Source: Gloeobacter morelensis MG652769 (lineage in GTDB: Bacteria > Cyanobacteriota > Cyanobacteriia > Gloeobacterales > Gloeobacteraceae). Taken from it: 64,000 nt of DNA. The notes under the pieces were generated by a model. That model saw only the letters and a list, made by a program, of their open reading frames with translations. It had not been told where the DNA came from and ran no database searches. The position numbers were made by a program, and so were the translations under genes. The stretch lies in assembly GCF_021018745.1 (NCBI RefSeq), contig NZ_CP063845.1, forward strand, positions 1,364,001 through 1,428,000, written 5' to 3'. Shown here one piece after another: positions 26,743 to 34,407 of the stretch. How positions within the stretch are numbered: position 1 is the first letter of the stretch; every line of letters begins with the position of its first letter.

Positions 26743-26779
26743 GGTGAATCCTGAGAAGTGAGATTTAAGTGCCGGGTCT

Positions 26780-26810
26780 CAGGTGTCAGCGGCACAATCG
26801 CTGACACCTG
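26780..26810. repeat. Perfect 12-bp inverted repeat (hairpin) between yqhD-like and OYE genes
   Basis: CAGGTGTCAGCG, a 7-nt loop GCACAAT, then CGCTGACACCTG. In the 75-bp gap of a two-gene operon it could attenuate read-through or stabilise mRNA. The core GGTGTCAG/CTGACACC recurs around 20807, 20949 and 21238, so it may belong to a dispersed palindromic repeat family. Confidence 0.7.
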
Positions 26811-26817
26811 ACACGGA

Positions 26818-27972
26818 TCAAACGCTGAGGGCCAGGACTTTGCCGACCGCCGCCGGGTCGATGTCGCCGTGCTCGCCGAGGGCCACCGCACCGCGGTTTT
26901 CGAGGCGCTCGACGATGAGCGGGATCGTCTCGGTGGGCACACCGTAGTCGCCCAGGCGCGTGGGCACTCCCACCGATTCGAAGAAGGCGCGGGTGCGCCC
27001 GATCGCTGCGTCGATGCGCTCTGCTTCGGTACCGGCGGTGATCCCCCAGACCCGCTCGGCGTACTGCAACAACTTGGCGCGCTTGCTGTCGCGCTTGAGG
27101 GCGAGGACACTCGGCAGCACGATGGCGAGGGTGCGGCCGTGGTCGATACCGTGCAAAGCGGTCAGTTCGTGGCCGATGGTGTGGGTCGCCCAATCGTGGG
27201 GAACACCGGCACCAATCAGACCGTTGAGGGCCATGGTGGCGCACCACATAAAATTGGCCCGCGCCGCGTAGTCGGTGGGATCGGCCAGGGTCTTCGGTCC
27301 TTCCTCGATGAGCGTCTTGAGAATCGCCTCCGCCATGCGGTCCTGCAAAGGCGCCCCGACCGGATAGGTGAGGTACTGCTCGGCGACGTGGGTAAAAGCA
27401 TCGACGATGCCGTTGCCGATTTGCTTGGGCGGCAGCGAAAAGGTGGTCTCGGGATCGAGCACCGAGAAGACTGGCATCACCAGCGGGCTGCCGAAGTAGA
27501 GTTTCTCCTGGGTGGCGGCCCGGGTGACCACCGCTGTGCCGTTCATCTCGGAACCGGTGGCAGGCAGGGTGAGCACCGTTCCCAGGGGCACGGCGGCGGT
27601 AATCGGTGCCTGCTTGGCCAGGATGTCCCAGGGATCGCCTGCGAAGCGGGCGGCGGCGGCGATAAACTTGGTGCCGTCGGCCACCGAGCCGCCGCCCACC
27701 GCGAGCAAAAAGTCGATGTTCTCGGCGCGGACCACCGCGACTGCTTTGAGGAGCGTCTCCAGGTGCGGATTGGGCTCGATGCCGCCGAACTCGAAAACCG
27801 TGTGGCCGGCAAGGGCGGCTTTGACCTGGTCGTAGACGCCGTTGGCCTTGATGCTGCCGCCGCCGTAGGTGAGCAGGATGCGGGCTGTAACCGGAATCTC
27901 CGCAGCCAGACGGGCAATCTGACCTTTGCCGAAAAGAATCTTGACCGGATTGTAGAACGTGAAATTGTTCAT
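26818..27972 (-). CDS. Iron-containing alcohol dehydrogenase, YqhD-like NADPH aldehyde reductase
   Basis: 384 residues, closely following E. coli YqhD throughout: NNFxxxxPxxILFGKG at the start, LLAVGGGSVxDGTKFIAAAA, VLTLPATGSE, GLIGAGVPxDWATHxxGHELTAxHGxDH. The metal ligands (D and H in VDAFTHVAEQ, two His in GHELTALHGIDH) are present. It reduces short-chain and lipid-derived aldehydes such as acrolein and glyoxals with NADPH. The first operator copy lies 32 bp upstream of the ATG at 27972, so repression by the divergent TetR protein is expected. Confidence 0.93.
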   Translation of the reverse strand: MNNFTFYNPVKILFGKGQIARLAAEIPVTARILLTYGGGSIKANGVYDQVKAALAGHTVFEFGGIEPNPHLETLLKAVAVVRAENIDFLLAVGGGSVADGTKFIAAAARFAGDPWDILAKQAPITAAVPLGTVLTLPATGSEMNGTAVVTRAATQEKLYFGSPLVMPVFSVLDPETTFSLPPKQIGNGIVDAFTHVAEQYLTYPVGAPLQDRMAEAILKTLIEEGPKTLADPTDYAARANFMWCATMALNGLIGAGVPHDWATHTIGHELTALHGIDHGRTLAIVLPSVLALKRDSKRAKLLQYAERVWGITAGTEAERIDAAIGRTRAFFESVGVPTRLGDYGVPTETIPLIVERLENRGAVALGEHGDIDPAAVGKVLALSV

Positions 27973-28003
27973 GGGGCTGTGGCTTGCTCCAGAAGGTCTC
28001 GAA

Positions 28004-28048
28004 TAGACCAGTCGTCTCAACTGCCCTCAGATTAGACCAGTCGTCTCT
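28004..28048. promoter_or_regulatory. Two operator copies (AGAC-N5-GTCT) upstream of the yqhD-like gene
   Basis: TAGACCAGTCGTCTCA at 28004-28019 and TAGACCAGTCGTCTCT at 28033-28048 are direct repeats 29 bp apart, each an imperfect palindrome with AGAC and GTCT half sites. They lie just upstream of the yqhD-like gene, opposite a TetR gene, as expected for its operators. Confidence 0.75.
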
Positions 28049-28147
28049 GAAAAGTCAATCCCGGTGGCCAAGATTCGCGTCTGCCTGCTGCAGAGTACTG
28101 GCAGGAAGTTTTTGGGCGAGGGAGCGCGCTTGCAACCCTTGCAAAAA

Positions 28148-28163
28148 TGAGACGACCAGTCTA
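28148..28163. promoter_or_regulatory. Third operator copy upstream of the TetR gene
   Basis: TGAGACGACCAGTCTA carries the same AGAC-N5-GTCT half sites and the shared core GACCAGTC, in mirrored arrangement to the other two. It ends 23 nt before the TetR ATG, which suggests autorepression. Confidence 0.7.
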
Positions 28164-28186
28164 ATTTGGAGGGAGATTAGCGAGCG

Positions 28187-28834
28187 ATGGAGCAGCCCTA
28201 CCTGCAGCCCATGACCAGAAGCGTAGAGACCACCGGAACGGCAAAAATCAGGGAAACCACGCGGTTGACCCTGATTCGCACGGGGCTGGGCATCATCCGC
28301 GAAAAGGGTTTCAACAATTCCGGGCTTCAGGAGATTTTGCAGGCGAGCGGCGTGCCCAAGGGCTCGTTCTATCACTTTTTTGCCAGCAAAGAAGATTTTG
28401 GTCTGGCCATCATCGAATACGACGCGGGCGAGCACCAGCGGGAGATGGAGCGCTTTTTAGGCGACACTTCCTGCGGTGCCGTCGAGCGGTTGCGCCGGTA
28501 CTTTGAAGCCAAATGCCGCTATTTCGAGTCGCGCCGGCACCGCGAGGGTTGTCTGCTCGGCAATCTCGGCCAGGAGCTTGCCGATCAAAACGAGACCTTT
28601 CGGGTGCGCATCGAGCGGTTTTTTGCCGATTGGTGCGCGGCTCTGGCCGCTTGCCTCAAGGAGGCCCAGAAGGCGCGCGAGATCCCGACGCACCTGAGCC
28701 CCGACAGCCTGGCGGCCTTTCTGGTCAACAGTTGGGAAGGAGCGATCACCCAGATGAAGATCACCAAGAGCACCGAGCCGCTGCAGCTATTTATGGATTT
28801 CGTCTTCGGGGTGCTCCTCAAACCCTGTTCCTGA
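28187..28834 (+). CDS. TetR/AcrR family repressor, NemR-like
   Basis: 215 residues. The N-terminal TetR helix-turn-helix ends with VPKGSFYHFFASKEDFG (57-72), nearly the NemR/AcuR form. The ligand domain has GCLLGNLGQELAD, placing C122 where E. coli NemR has its redox-sensing Cys106 (GCLTVKLSAEV). It is divergent from the yqhD-like and old yellow enzyme genes with three AGAC-N5-GTCT sites between, so it probably derepresses them when reactive electrophiles or hypochlorite modify that cysteine. Further cysteines are C96, C110, C150 and C156. The start at 28187 has GGAGGGAG upstream. Confidence 0.9.
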   Translation: MEQPYLQPMTRSVETTGTAKIRETTRLTLIRTGLGIIREKGFNNSGLQEILQASGVPKGSFYHFFASKEDFGLAIIEYDAGEHQREMERFLGDTSCGAVERLRRYFEAKCRYFESRRHREGCLLGNLGQELADQNETFRVRIERFFADWCAALAACLKEAQKAREIPTHLSPDSLAAFLVNSWEGAITQMKITKSTEPLQLFMDFVFGVLLKPCS

Positions 28835-28862
28835 GCGCACCAGGGAGCGCAGGCCAACGGCA

Positions 28863-30503
28863 TTAGACCAGCCGGTGCACAAGGATGCTCTCGAAGTGAA
28901 AACCTTCAGCGTCGTCCGGAGCCGTTTTTTCGAGTAAGAAGTGACCCTCGCGCCGTTCGAAGGCAAGCGTCGCTATCTGATTGTCGAACCAGGGCTCGTG
29001 GTGGGTCAGCTGCCAGGCGACAGGTGGCGGGGCGACTCCGGCCGCGCGGGATAAGCGTTTGCCCACCGACTCCGCCCACCGCGACCAGGCGATCCGAAAA
29101 ACGGTGCGCTCCCGCACTTCGAGGGCGTTGCGCATGGGTGAGCAGACCGCCTGGTAGACGGCGCTCTGCACTGCGGAGTTTTTAAAGGCGGCCCGCGCCA
29201 GGTAGGCATGGTGCACATCGCCGGAGAGCACCACGATCGACGCCGGTGCCCGGCCGCGCTCACCGGCTGCCACCGAGCGCAACAGTCCGACCAGGCGATG
29301 AAAAGAGGTTTCGAAGGCGGGCCAGTGCTCCAGATCGACGGCACGGCGCAGTTTTTCGGAGAGTTTCGCCGCCGTCTTGCCCCAGGCGCCTGCGCATAGC
29401 GCTTCGTTCCAGGCTTCCAGGTGGTGGATTCCCGGCGCCATCAACAATGGCAGCGAGGTGGCAATCAGCAGATGTTCGCATGGTTCGCTGACCTGGCTTG
29501 CGAGCCATTGCCATTCCTGCTCGTCGAGCATTGAGCGCTTGGCGCCCTCCAGCATCCGTCCCGCCCGCGCGTCGGCCACCACCAACCGCACTCCCCCGAA
29601 GCTGCGGCAATAGCTCCAGCGCGTCCCCTGCACCTCCCGGTCGCTACGGAAAGCAAAGGTGCGCAGCAACGGCCCGGCGTCCGCCTCCGCGCGCACCCGC
29701 CCAAACAAGCCATCGGTCTCCAACTCGGCCGGTGCGAGATTGCCCAGGTGCTGATAGACCCAGTAGGACATGAACCCACCCACAATCCGCGCATCCCACC
29801 AGGGTTGGGCGCGCATCTCGGCCACCCACGACGCGGAGATGTTCCAATCGTCGTGCATGTCGTGGTCGTCAAAGATCATCAACGTCGAAACCGTCGAGAA
29901 CAGCCAGCGCAAGACCGGATCGCTCCAGGCGTCCCAGTACAGGTGGGTGTATTCTTCGAAATCGGCCACCTGTTCGCCCGGAGGCGTTTGGGGATCGCGC
30001 CGGGAGCGGATGAATTTGCGCGTCTCGGGGGAGACCTCGTCGGCATAGATCTGATCTCCTAGCAGCAGCAGCACCTGCGGCCAGGTATCGGGCGCTTCGC
30101 GGCACAGGCGAAAAGCGAGGGCGTACAGGGCGTCGATGCCGCGCCCGCGCCCGTCCGCGTCCTTGGCAAGGGTGTAGGGGGGCGTGTGGGGCAGCGTCAC
30201 CCGGCAGGAGCCGAAGACCAGCTTGAACGGACCGGCCGGATCGATCGTGCGGACGGCGCTTGCCGGAAAGGGCGAATCCGGCTCCGGCCAGACTTTGCGG
30301 CCGTCGAGACGCACTGCGTAAGGGTACGTCCGGCCGGGCTCCAGGCCGCTCACGCAGACCACCGCGTAGTGGTGACCCTCGACGTGAAAGGTGCGAGTGG
30401 CGTGGCCGAGCACTTCGACTGTGCAGGGGCCGTCCGTCTCGACCCACAAAGTCGCGTCGCTCTCGCCCACGTAGCGCAGCAGCGGCCCAAGCAGGAGTTT
30501 CAT
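28863..30503 (-). CDS. PhoD-like metallophosphatase
   Basis: 546 residues, PhoD/alkaline phosphatase D superfamily. An N-terminal fibronectin-like domain (1 to about 95) is followed by the metallophosphoesterase core: FGSCR, LLLGDQIYADE (about 148-158), FDDHDMHDDWN and VLSGDVHHAYLAR. No signal peptide or Tat motif is seen at the N-terminus, unlike classical secreted PhoD, so it may act in the cytoplasm. The substrate is a phosphate mono- or diester, not determined. No Pho box was recognised upstream. Confidence 0.88.
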   Translation of the reverse strand: MKLLLGPLLRYVGESDATLWVETDGPCTVEVLGHATRTFHVEGHHYAVVCVSGLEPGRTYPYAVRLDGRKVWPEPDSPFPASAVRTIDPAGPFKLVFGSCRVTLPHTPPYTLAKDADGRGRGIDALYALAFRLCREAPDTWPQVLLLLGDQIYADEVSPETRKFIRSRRDPQTPPGEQVADFEEYTHLYWDAWSDPVLRWLFSTVSTLMIFDDHDMHDDWNISASWVAEMRAQPWWDARIVGGFMSYWVYQHLGNLAPAELETDGLFGRVRAEADAGPLLRTFAFRSDREVQGTRWSYCRSFGGVRLVVADARAGRMLEGAKRSMLDEQEWQWLASQVSEPCEHLLIATSLPLLMAPGIHHLEAWNEALCAGAWGKTAAKLSEKLRRAVDLEHWPAFETSFHRLVGLLRSVAAGERGRAPASIVVLSGDVHHAYLARAAFKNSAVQSAVYQAVCSPMRNALEVRERTVFRIAWSRWAESVGKRLSRAAGVAPPPVAWQLTHHEPWFDNQIATLAFERREGHFLLEKTAPDDAEGFHFESILVHRLV

Positions 30504-30590
30504 GGCGGTTGGTCGATGGGTGGGTGCGCTCCTTCAAGATGCCATACCGGCCATGGGCTGCGTTTCCGCCCGTGGTTGGGGTGTGATTGA

Positions 30591-31409
30591 ATGCAAGACA
30601 GAGAAATGCTCAACCGCCCGATGCACACCGTCCGTTTTTGCCACCCGCAGCTTCCCGACCACCGGCCTGACTATGGCCTGATGCATCCCGCCGGAGCTGT
30701 CGAGCGGCTCGACGGACCGCCGTGGCTGGGAGGGCAACCCACCGGCAATCTTTTGGATGCTGTGCACGTGCAACTGCTGGCCCCCTGCCTGCCGAGCAAA
30801 ATTGTCTGCGTCGGCAAAAACTACCGCGATCACGCCGCCGAGATGGCCCAGTTGCGCGGCGACGCCGGGGTGCCTCCTGAACCGCTGCTCTTTCTCAAAC
30901 CCCCCTCGGCCCTCGCGGCCCCCGGCGAGCCCATCATTTACCCGCCCCAGTCGGAGCGCGTCGATTATGAAGGCGAACTGGCTCTGGTGATCGGCCGCCC
31001 CTGCCGCCGGGTGCCGGTGGAGCGTGCTCTGGATTATCTATTCGGCTACACCGCCGCCAACGACGTCACCGCCCGCGACCTGCAGAGCAAGGACAGGCAG
31101 TGGACCCGCGCCAAGGGTTTTGACAGCTTCTGTCCTTTGGGGCCTCTCATCGCCACGGAACTTGCTCCCGATGCCCACCTGAGCACCACCCTCAACGGCA
31201 AAACCGTCCAGTCGAGCAGCATCGACCGGATGGTCTTCCCGCCTGCGGTTTTGATCTCCTACATCAGCGCGGTGATGACCCTGCAGCCGGGGGATGTGAT
31301 CCTCACCGGCACCCCGGCGGGGATCGGTCCCCTGCAGCCCGGCGACGAGGTGGGCATCACCATAGACGGCGTCGGCACCCTCACCAACCCGGTCGTCCGT
31401 GGGCTGTGA
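30591..31409 (+). CDS. Fumarylacetoacetate hydrolase family protein
   Basis: 272 residues with an N-terminal extension of about 50 and a FAH domain: KIVCVGKNYRDHAAEM, LFLKPPSAL, the metal ligands in DYEGELALVIG, AANDVTARDLQ, KGFDSFCPLGP and ILTGTPAGIGPLQPGD. Homologues hydrolyse or decarboxylate beta-diketo acids, or act as oxaloacetate decarboxylases/isomerases. The exact activity cannot be assigned. No pathway neighbours for aromatic breakdown are visible. Confidence 0.9.
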   Translation: MQDREMLNRPMHTVRFCHPQLPDHRPDYGLMHPAGAVERLDGPPWLGGQPTGNLLDAVHVQLLAPCLPSKIVCVGKNYRDHAAEMAQLRGDAGVPPEPLLFLKPPSALAAPGEPIIYPPQSERVDYEGELALVIGRPCRRVPVERALDYLFGYTAANDVTARDLQSKDRQWTRAKGFDSFCPLGPLIATELAPDAHLSTTLNGKTVQSSSIDRMVFPPAVLISYISAVMTLQPGDVILTGTPAGIGPLQPGDEVGITIDGVGTLTNPVVRGL

Positions 31410-31493
31410 AGCAAAAACAAAACCAAAGACCCAGGCGGCCGGTTGCCCGCGGACGTTATCCTGTTTGAAAAAGCCGAAGTTATCGAACCCACC

Positions 31494-31613
31494 ATGGTCA
31501 AGCTCGTCATTTTGGTTATTGCCATCGCCTTTATTCCGCTGGCGCTGTTCTTTGCCACCCGCAACGGCTTCTACAACACCGATCGCTACCACGGCAACGG
31601 TTCCGCCCACTAG
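31494..31613 (+). CDS. 39-residue single-span membrane protein
   Basis: Too short for most gene finders. The ATG at 31494 reads MVKLVILVIAIAFIPLALFF, then ATRNGFYNTDRYHGNGSAH to the TAG at 31611-31613. One clear membrane helix (3-22) is followed by a short polar tail. The TAG overlaps the GTG of the dihydroorotase-like gene by one base, which supports a real, coupled ORF. It looks like a small subunit of a membrane complex such as a photosystem or NDH-1, but I cannot name the family. Confidence 0.65.
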   Translation: MVKLVILVIAIAFIPLALFFATRNGFYNTDRYHGNGSAH

Positions 31614-32836
31614 TGAGCCGCGTTCTCTTTCGGCAGGTCCGCAGACTCGATCCGGATACCGGGACCGACTCGATCGCCGATTGGCTCTGGGACAGTGCGA
31701 CAGGTCGGGCCGAGCGCGCGGGCGATCCCGCCGTCCGGGCCGACCGCGCGATCGATGGCGCCGGCCGCTTGATTCTTGCCCCGACCCTGTGCGATCTGTA
31801 CGTCCGCTCGGGCGAGCCGGGGCACGAGGAGCGCGAAGATCTCGCATCGCTCGCCGCGGCGGCGGCGGCCGGCGGCTACAGCCAGGTGGCGATTTTGCCC
31901 GACACCGAGCCGCCTGCCGACGACCCTGCCCAGGTCGATTTTCTGCGCAGGCATTTTCCTGCAGGACCGGTAGAAGCCCTGGTACTCGGGGCTGTCAGTC
32001 GCAATTGCGCAGGGGAAGCTCTGGCGGAAGTAAGCAGTTTGCTGGAGGCGGGTGTGGTCGGCTTTACCGACGCGAGGCCGCTTGCCAACTGGGCGCTGCT
32101 GAGGCGCTTTCTCGAGTACGCCGCGGTGCTGGAGCGGCCGGTGCTCGTCTGGCCCTGCTTTGCTCCACTGGCGACCGGGGTCGCCCTCGAAGGCGACTGG
32201 GCCATTCGCCTGGGGCTTGCGGGCCGTCCCGCCCAGGCTGAGAGCGTCGCCCTGGCCGGTGTGCTCGAACTGGTGCGCCTGACGGGCACAGCCGTGCACC
32301 TGATGCGCATCTCCACCGCCCGGTCCGTCGAGATGGTGGCACAGGCGAAGGCTGGCGGGCTGCCCGTCACCGCGAGTGCCACCGTTCATCATCTGGTCCA
32401 CGCGAGCCCCGATTTGGCCGAGTACGACCCGAACCTGCGCTTCGAGCCGCCCCTGGGCAACCCGGCGGACCGCGCGGCGCTGGTGGCCGCTCTGGAGGCG
32501 GGGATCATCGACGCGGTCGCCTCCGACCATACCCCCTGGACCTACGAAGAGAAGACGCTCCCCTTTTCCCAGGCTCCCCCCGGCGCCATCGCCCTCGAAC
32601 TGGTTCTACCGCTGGTGTGGAATCTGGTGCGCGAGGGCCAAATTACCCCTTTGCGCGCCTGGGAAGCCCTCAGCAGCGCACCGCGCCGCATCCTGGCGCT
32701 CGCACATCCCCTGGCGCTCGTGCTCTTCGACCCGGACAAGAGCTGGGTTCCCGGAACTGACACCCTCCACAGCCGCTCGCTGGCAACCGCCTGGCTGGGC
32801 CGCTCGGTGCAGGGCAGGGTGCTCGAAATCTTCTGA
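31613..32836 (+). CDS. Dihydroorotase-like protein lacking metal ligands
   Basis: 407 residues, class I dihydroorotase fold. Where active enzymes have DxHVHLREPG, this one reads DLYVRSGEPG, so both N-terminal metal-binding His and the substrate Arg are missing; MPNT is LPDT. Later parts (VTASATVHHLVH, VASDHTP) are better kept. It is thus probably inactive as a dihydroorotase and may serve as a structural partner, like pseudo-DHOases that support aspartate transcarbamoylase. GTG start at 31613, overlapping the 39-residue gene. Confidence 0.8.
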   Translation: MSRVLFRQVRRLDPDTGTDSIADWLWDSATGRAERAGDPAVRADRAIDGAGRLILAPTLCDLYVRSGEPGHEEREDLASLAAAAAAGGYSQVAILPDTEPPADDPAQVDFLRRHFPAGPVEALVLGAVSRNCAGEALAEVSSLLEAGVVGFTDARPLANWALLRRFLEYAAVLERPVLVWPCFAPLATGVALEGDWAIRLGLAGRPAQAESVALAGVLELVRLTGTAVHLMRISTARSVEMVAQAKAGGLPVTASATVHHLVHASPDLAEYDPNLRFEPPLGNPADRAALVAALEAGIIDAVASDHTPWTYEEKTLPFSQAPPGAIALELVLPLVWNLVREGQITPLRAWEALSSAPRRILALAHPLALVLFDPDKSWVPGTDTLHSRSLATAWLGRSVQGRVLEIF

Positions 32837-32871
32837 TTGCACCTGCGAATATCAATGCACGCAAACCCACC

Positions 32872-33357
32872 CTATTTCGGCCGAAAATTCAGTTTGATCT
32901 TGTGAGCGAATTGGTCTTTGGAACTTCCACCCACGATGATCTGGACTGCCGCTTCCTGGGTGATTTCGATACCGATATCGATACTGGCGCCATCCAGCTT
33001 GAACAGTGGTAAAGCCGCCCGCCGAGCCTGATCCATGGCAGCCGACAGCTCAAAGATTTTCTGCGCCAACTGCTCACTGGGCTCTTTGCCCAGTTCCAGA
33101 ATGCCCGCCGAGGGCACCAGGGTCAAAACAAACTCGTACACCCTGGCTCCTGTCCGCTCCATCGAAGCCTTGATCGGCATGAAGGCGACATCAAAGTCTC
33201 CTCCTGCCTTTGCTTTGATCTCTTCGACAAGCTTCAAATGCAGTTGCGCCGACTGCAGCACGATTCCCAACTCTTGATTGCTGCGCCTGCGCACGATCGC
33301 CAGGGCTTCTTGGATTTGTTCGATCAGTTGAACAACCTGTGCGTCCAGTTCCGCCAT
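32872..33357 (-). CDS. Trypco2 (trypsin-co-occurring)-like domain protein
   Basis: 161 residues. The first 70 form a helical region (LDAQVVQLIEQIQEALAIVR). The last 40 (IDIGIEITQEAAVQIIVGG, then KIKLNFRP) resemble the beta-strand Trypco2 domain found beside proteases in prokaryotic conflict systems. I chose ATG 33357 because GGAGGAG lies upstream; the TTG at 33390 is weaker. Third gene of a three-gene minus-strand operon behind a caspase-like protease, so it is probably the sensor, adaptor or substrate. The domain assignment is from pattern memory. Confidence 0.6.
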   Translation of the reverse strand: MAELDAQVVQLIEQIQEALAIVRRRSNQELGIVLQSAQLHLKLVEEIKAKAGGDFDVAFMPIKASMERTGARVYEFVLTLVPSAGILELGKEPSEQLAQKIFELSAAMDQARRAALPLFKLDGASIDIGIEITQEAAVQIIVGGSSKDQFAHKIKLNFRPK

Positions 33358-33415
33358 CGAATAACTTTTGCTCCTCCAGCACTTGGGCAAAGACCTTTAG
33401 GGGCACCCCATCCCA

Positions 33416-34036
33416 TCAAGGAACGTACCGAATTCTCTGTTTGTTGTTGTTTGCCACATAGGCCGCCTGGATGGCGTTTCTGCGGTATTTGAGTTTGCCC
33501 TGGCTAAAGGCGTTGCTCAACCTGTCCCACTCACCCGCTAGATTGTTGACAACCCTGACAGCAGGATCTCCTTGGACAAAGGCAGCTACAGAGTCAATGA
33601 CGACATCACGAAACGCGTTTTCATTGTCCTTCTCAAAACCAAAGGGTTGATCGTAGCCGATGTACTCGCCACAGTTAAATCGATTAGCGTAAGCCGCCCC
33701 CAAGCCGGTCACAGACCAGCAGCAGCAGGCGTAGATCTTGCGACCCCTCAAAATATGGACCGAAGCGCTGTCGACCAGCGGTATCGATGGGCGGTTACCT
33801 AGAGCCGGCAGCGCAATCCATTCATTCTGCAGACCATGTCCAAAGTAGACGACATAGTCGACGCACTCGACAGCATCCTGCAAAGACAAGCCTCCCCTAC
33901 ACAAGGCTGTTCCGTCGAGCAACAGACAAATATGGCCCAAGCCGATCAGATCCTCCTGCAACTTGGAAGCCCACGTACTGGTGGACTGGGAGCCGCAGTC
34001 GTAGTTTGTCGTCAGGACAAGCACACTCGCCGCCAT
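33416..34036 (-). CDS. Caspase/CHAT-like cysteine protease
   Basis: 206 residues with a Rossmann-like alternation of strands and helices. YVVYFGHGLQ holds the likely catalytic H67 and IYACCCWSVTGLG the likely nucleophile (one of C104-C106), the spacing and context of CHAT/caspase-like peptidases (GHG then ACxS). After the Cys come GLGAAYANRF and GEYIGYDQPF, as in the family. It is much smaller than most CHAT proteins and has no repeat or sensor domain attached. Its neighbours, 2 bp upstream and 25-58 bp downstream, make a compact operon. Confidence 0.68.
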   Translation of the reverse strand: MAASVLVLTTNYDCGSQSTSTWASKLQEDLIGLGHICLLLDGTALCRGGLSLQDAVECVDYVVYFGHGLQNEWIALPALGNRPSIPLVDSASVHILRGRKIYACCCWSVTGLGAAYANRFNCGEYIGYDQPFGFEKDNENAFRDVVIDSVAAFVQGDPAVRVVNNLAGEWDRLSNAFSQGKLKYRRNAIQAAYVANNNKQRIRYVP

Positions 34037-34038
34037 CC

Positions 34039-34320
34039 CTACCCGTTCGCCTTGATAGCGCGCGCGACCGCATCGACAGGCCGTTCCTCGGCTCGTCGCG
34101 CCTGTGCGAATAAAAATTGCAAAAAGCCCAGACCGAATTCGGTGCGCTTTTCGACTTCATAAAAAAACTCGACAGGTGTCAGTGTTCGTCCCATCTCGAT
34201 CAAAAAAGGCCGCTCCGACCTGGGATGGCCGTAAGCCCATTCACGCAGGTAACTGAGAACACCTTCAAGTTCGTCGGGATCAAATTGTGCCTCGTCGTAA
34301 CCAGGAAAATCGTAGGTCAT
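34039..34320 (-). CDS. Small protein leading the caspase-like operon
   Basis: 93 residues, family not recognised. Acidic N-terminus (YDFPGYDEAQFDPDELEGVL) and a helical C-terminal half (GLGFLQFLFAQARRAEERPV). The stop lies 2 bp before the protease gene, so the two are translated together. The position fits a regulator, inhibitor or target of the protease. No signal peptide. Confidence 0.6.
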   Translation of the reverse strand: MTYDFPGYDEAQFDPDELEGVLSYLREWAYGHPRSERPFLIEMGRTLTPVEFFYEVEKRTEFGLGFLQFLFAQARRAEERPVDAVARAIKANG

Positions 34321-34362
34321 GGTCTTCTATCGCTCCACAGCCGGCAGACCGTAGAACAAAGC

Positions 34363-34396
34363 TACCACAAGCGCCAAGATGCCCTTCTTTGTGGTA
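34363..34396. repeat. Inverted repeat between alr and the caspase-like operon
   Basis: TACCACAA and TTGTGGTA, 8-bp perfect arms separated by 18 bp, lie between the alr stop and the start of the small ORF. It could end alr transcription or act as an operator for the downstream operon. Confidence 0.4.
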
Positions 34397-34407
34397 ACTG
34401 GCGGTTG

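Noticed and set aside
26869-28035. 388-codon ORF antisense to the yqhD-like gene
   Set aside because: Shadow frame; it also runs through the operator region.
34160-34190. Copy of the GACAGGTGTCAG palindrome core inside the small ORF of the caspase-like operon
   Set aside because: Only a short match without the second arm; probably chance.
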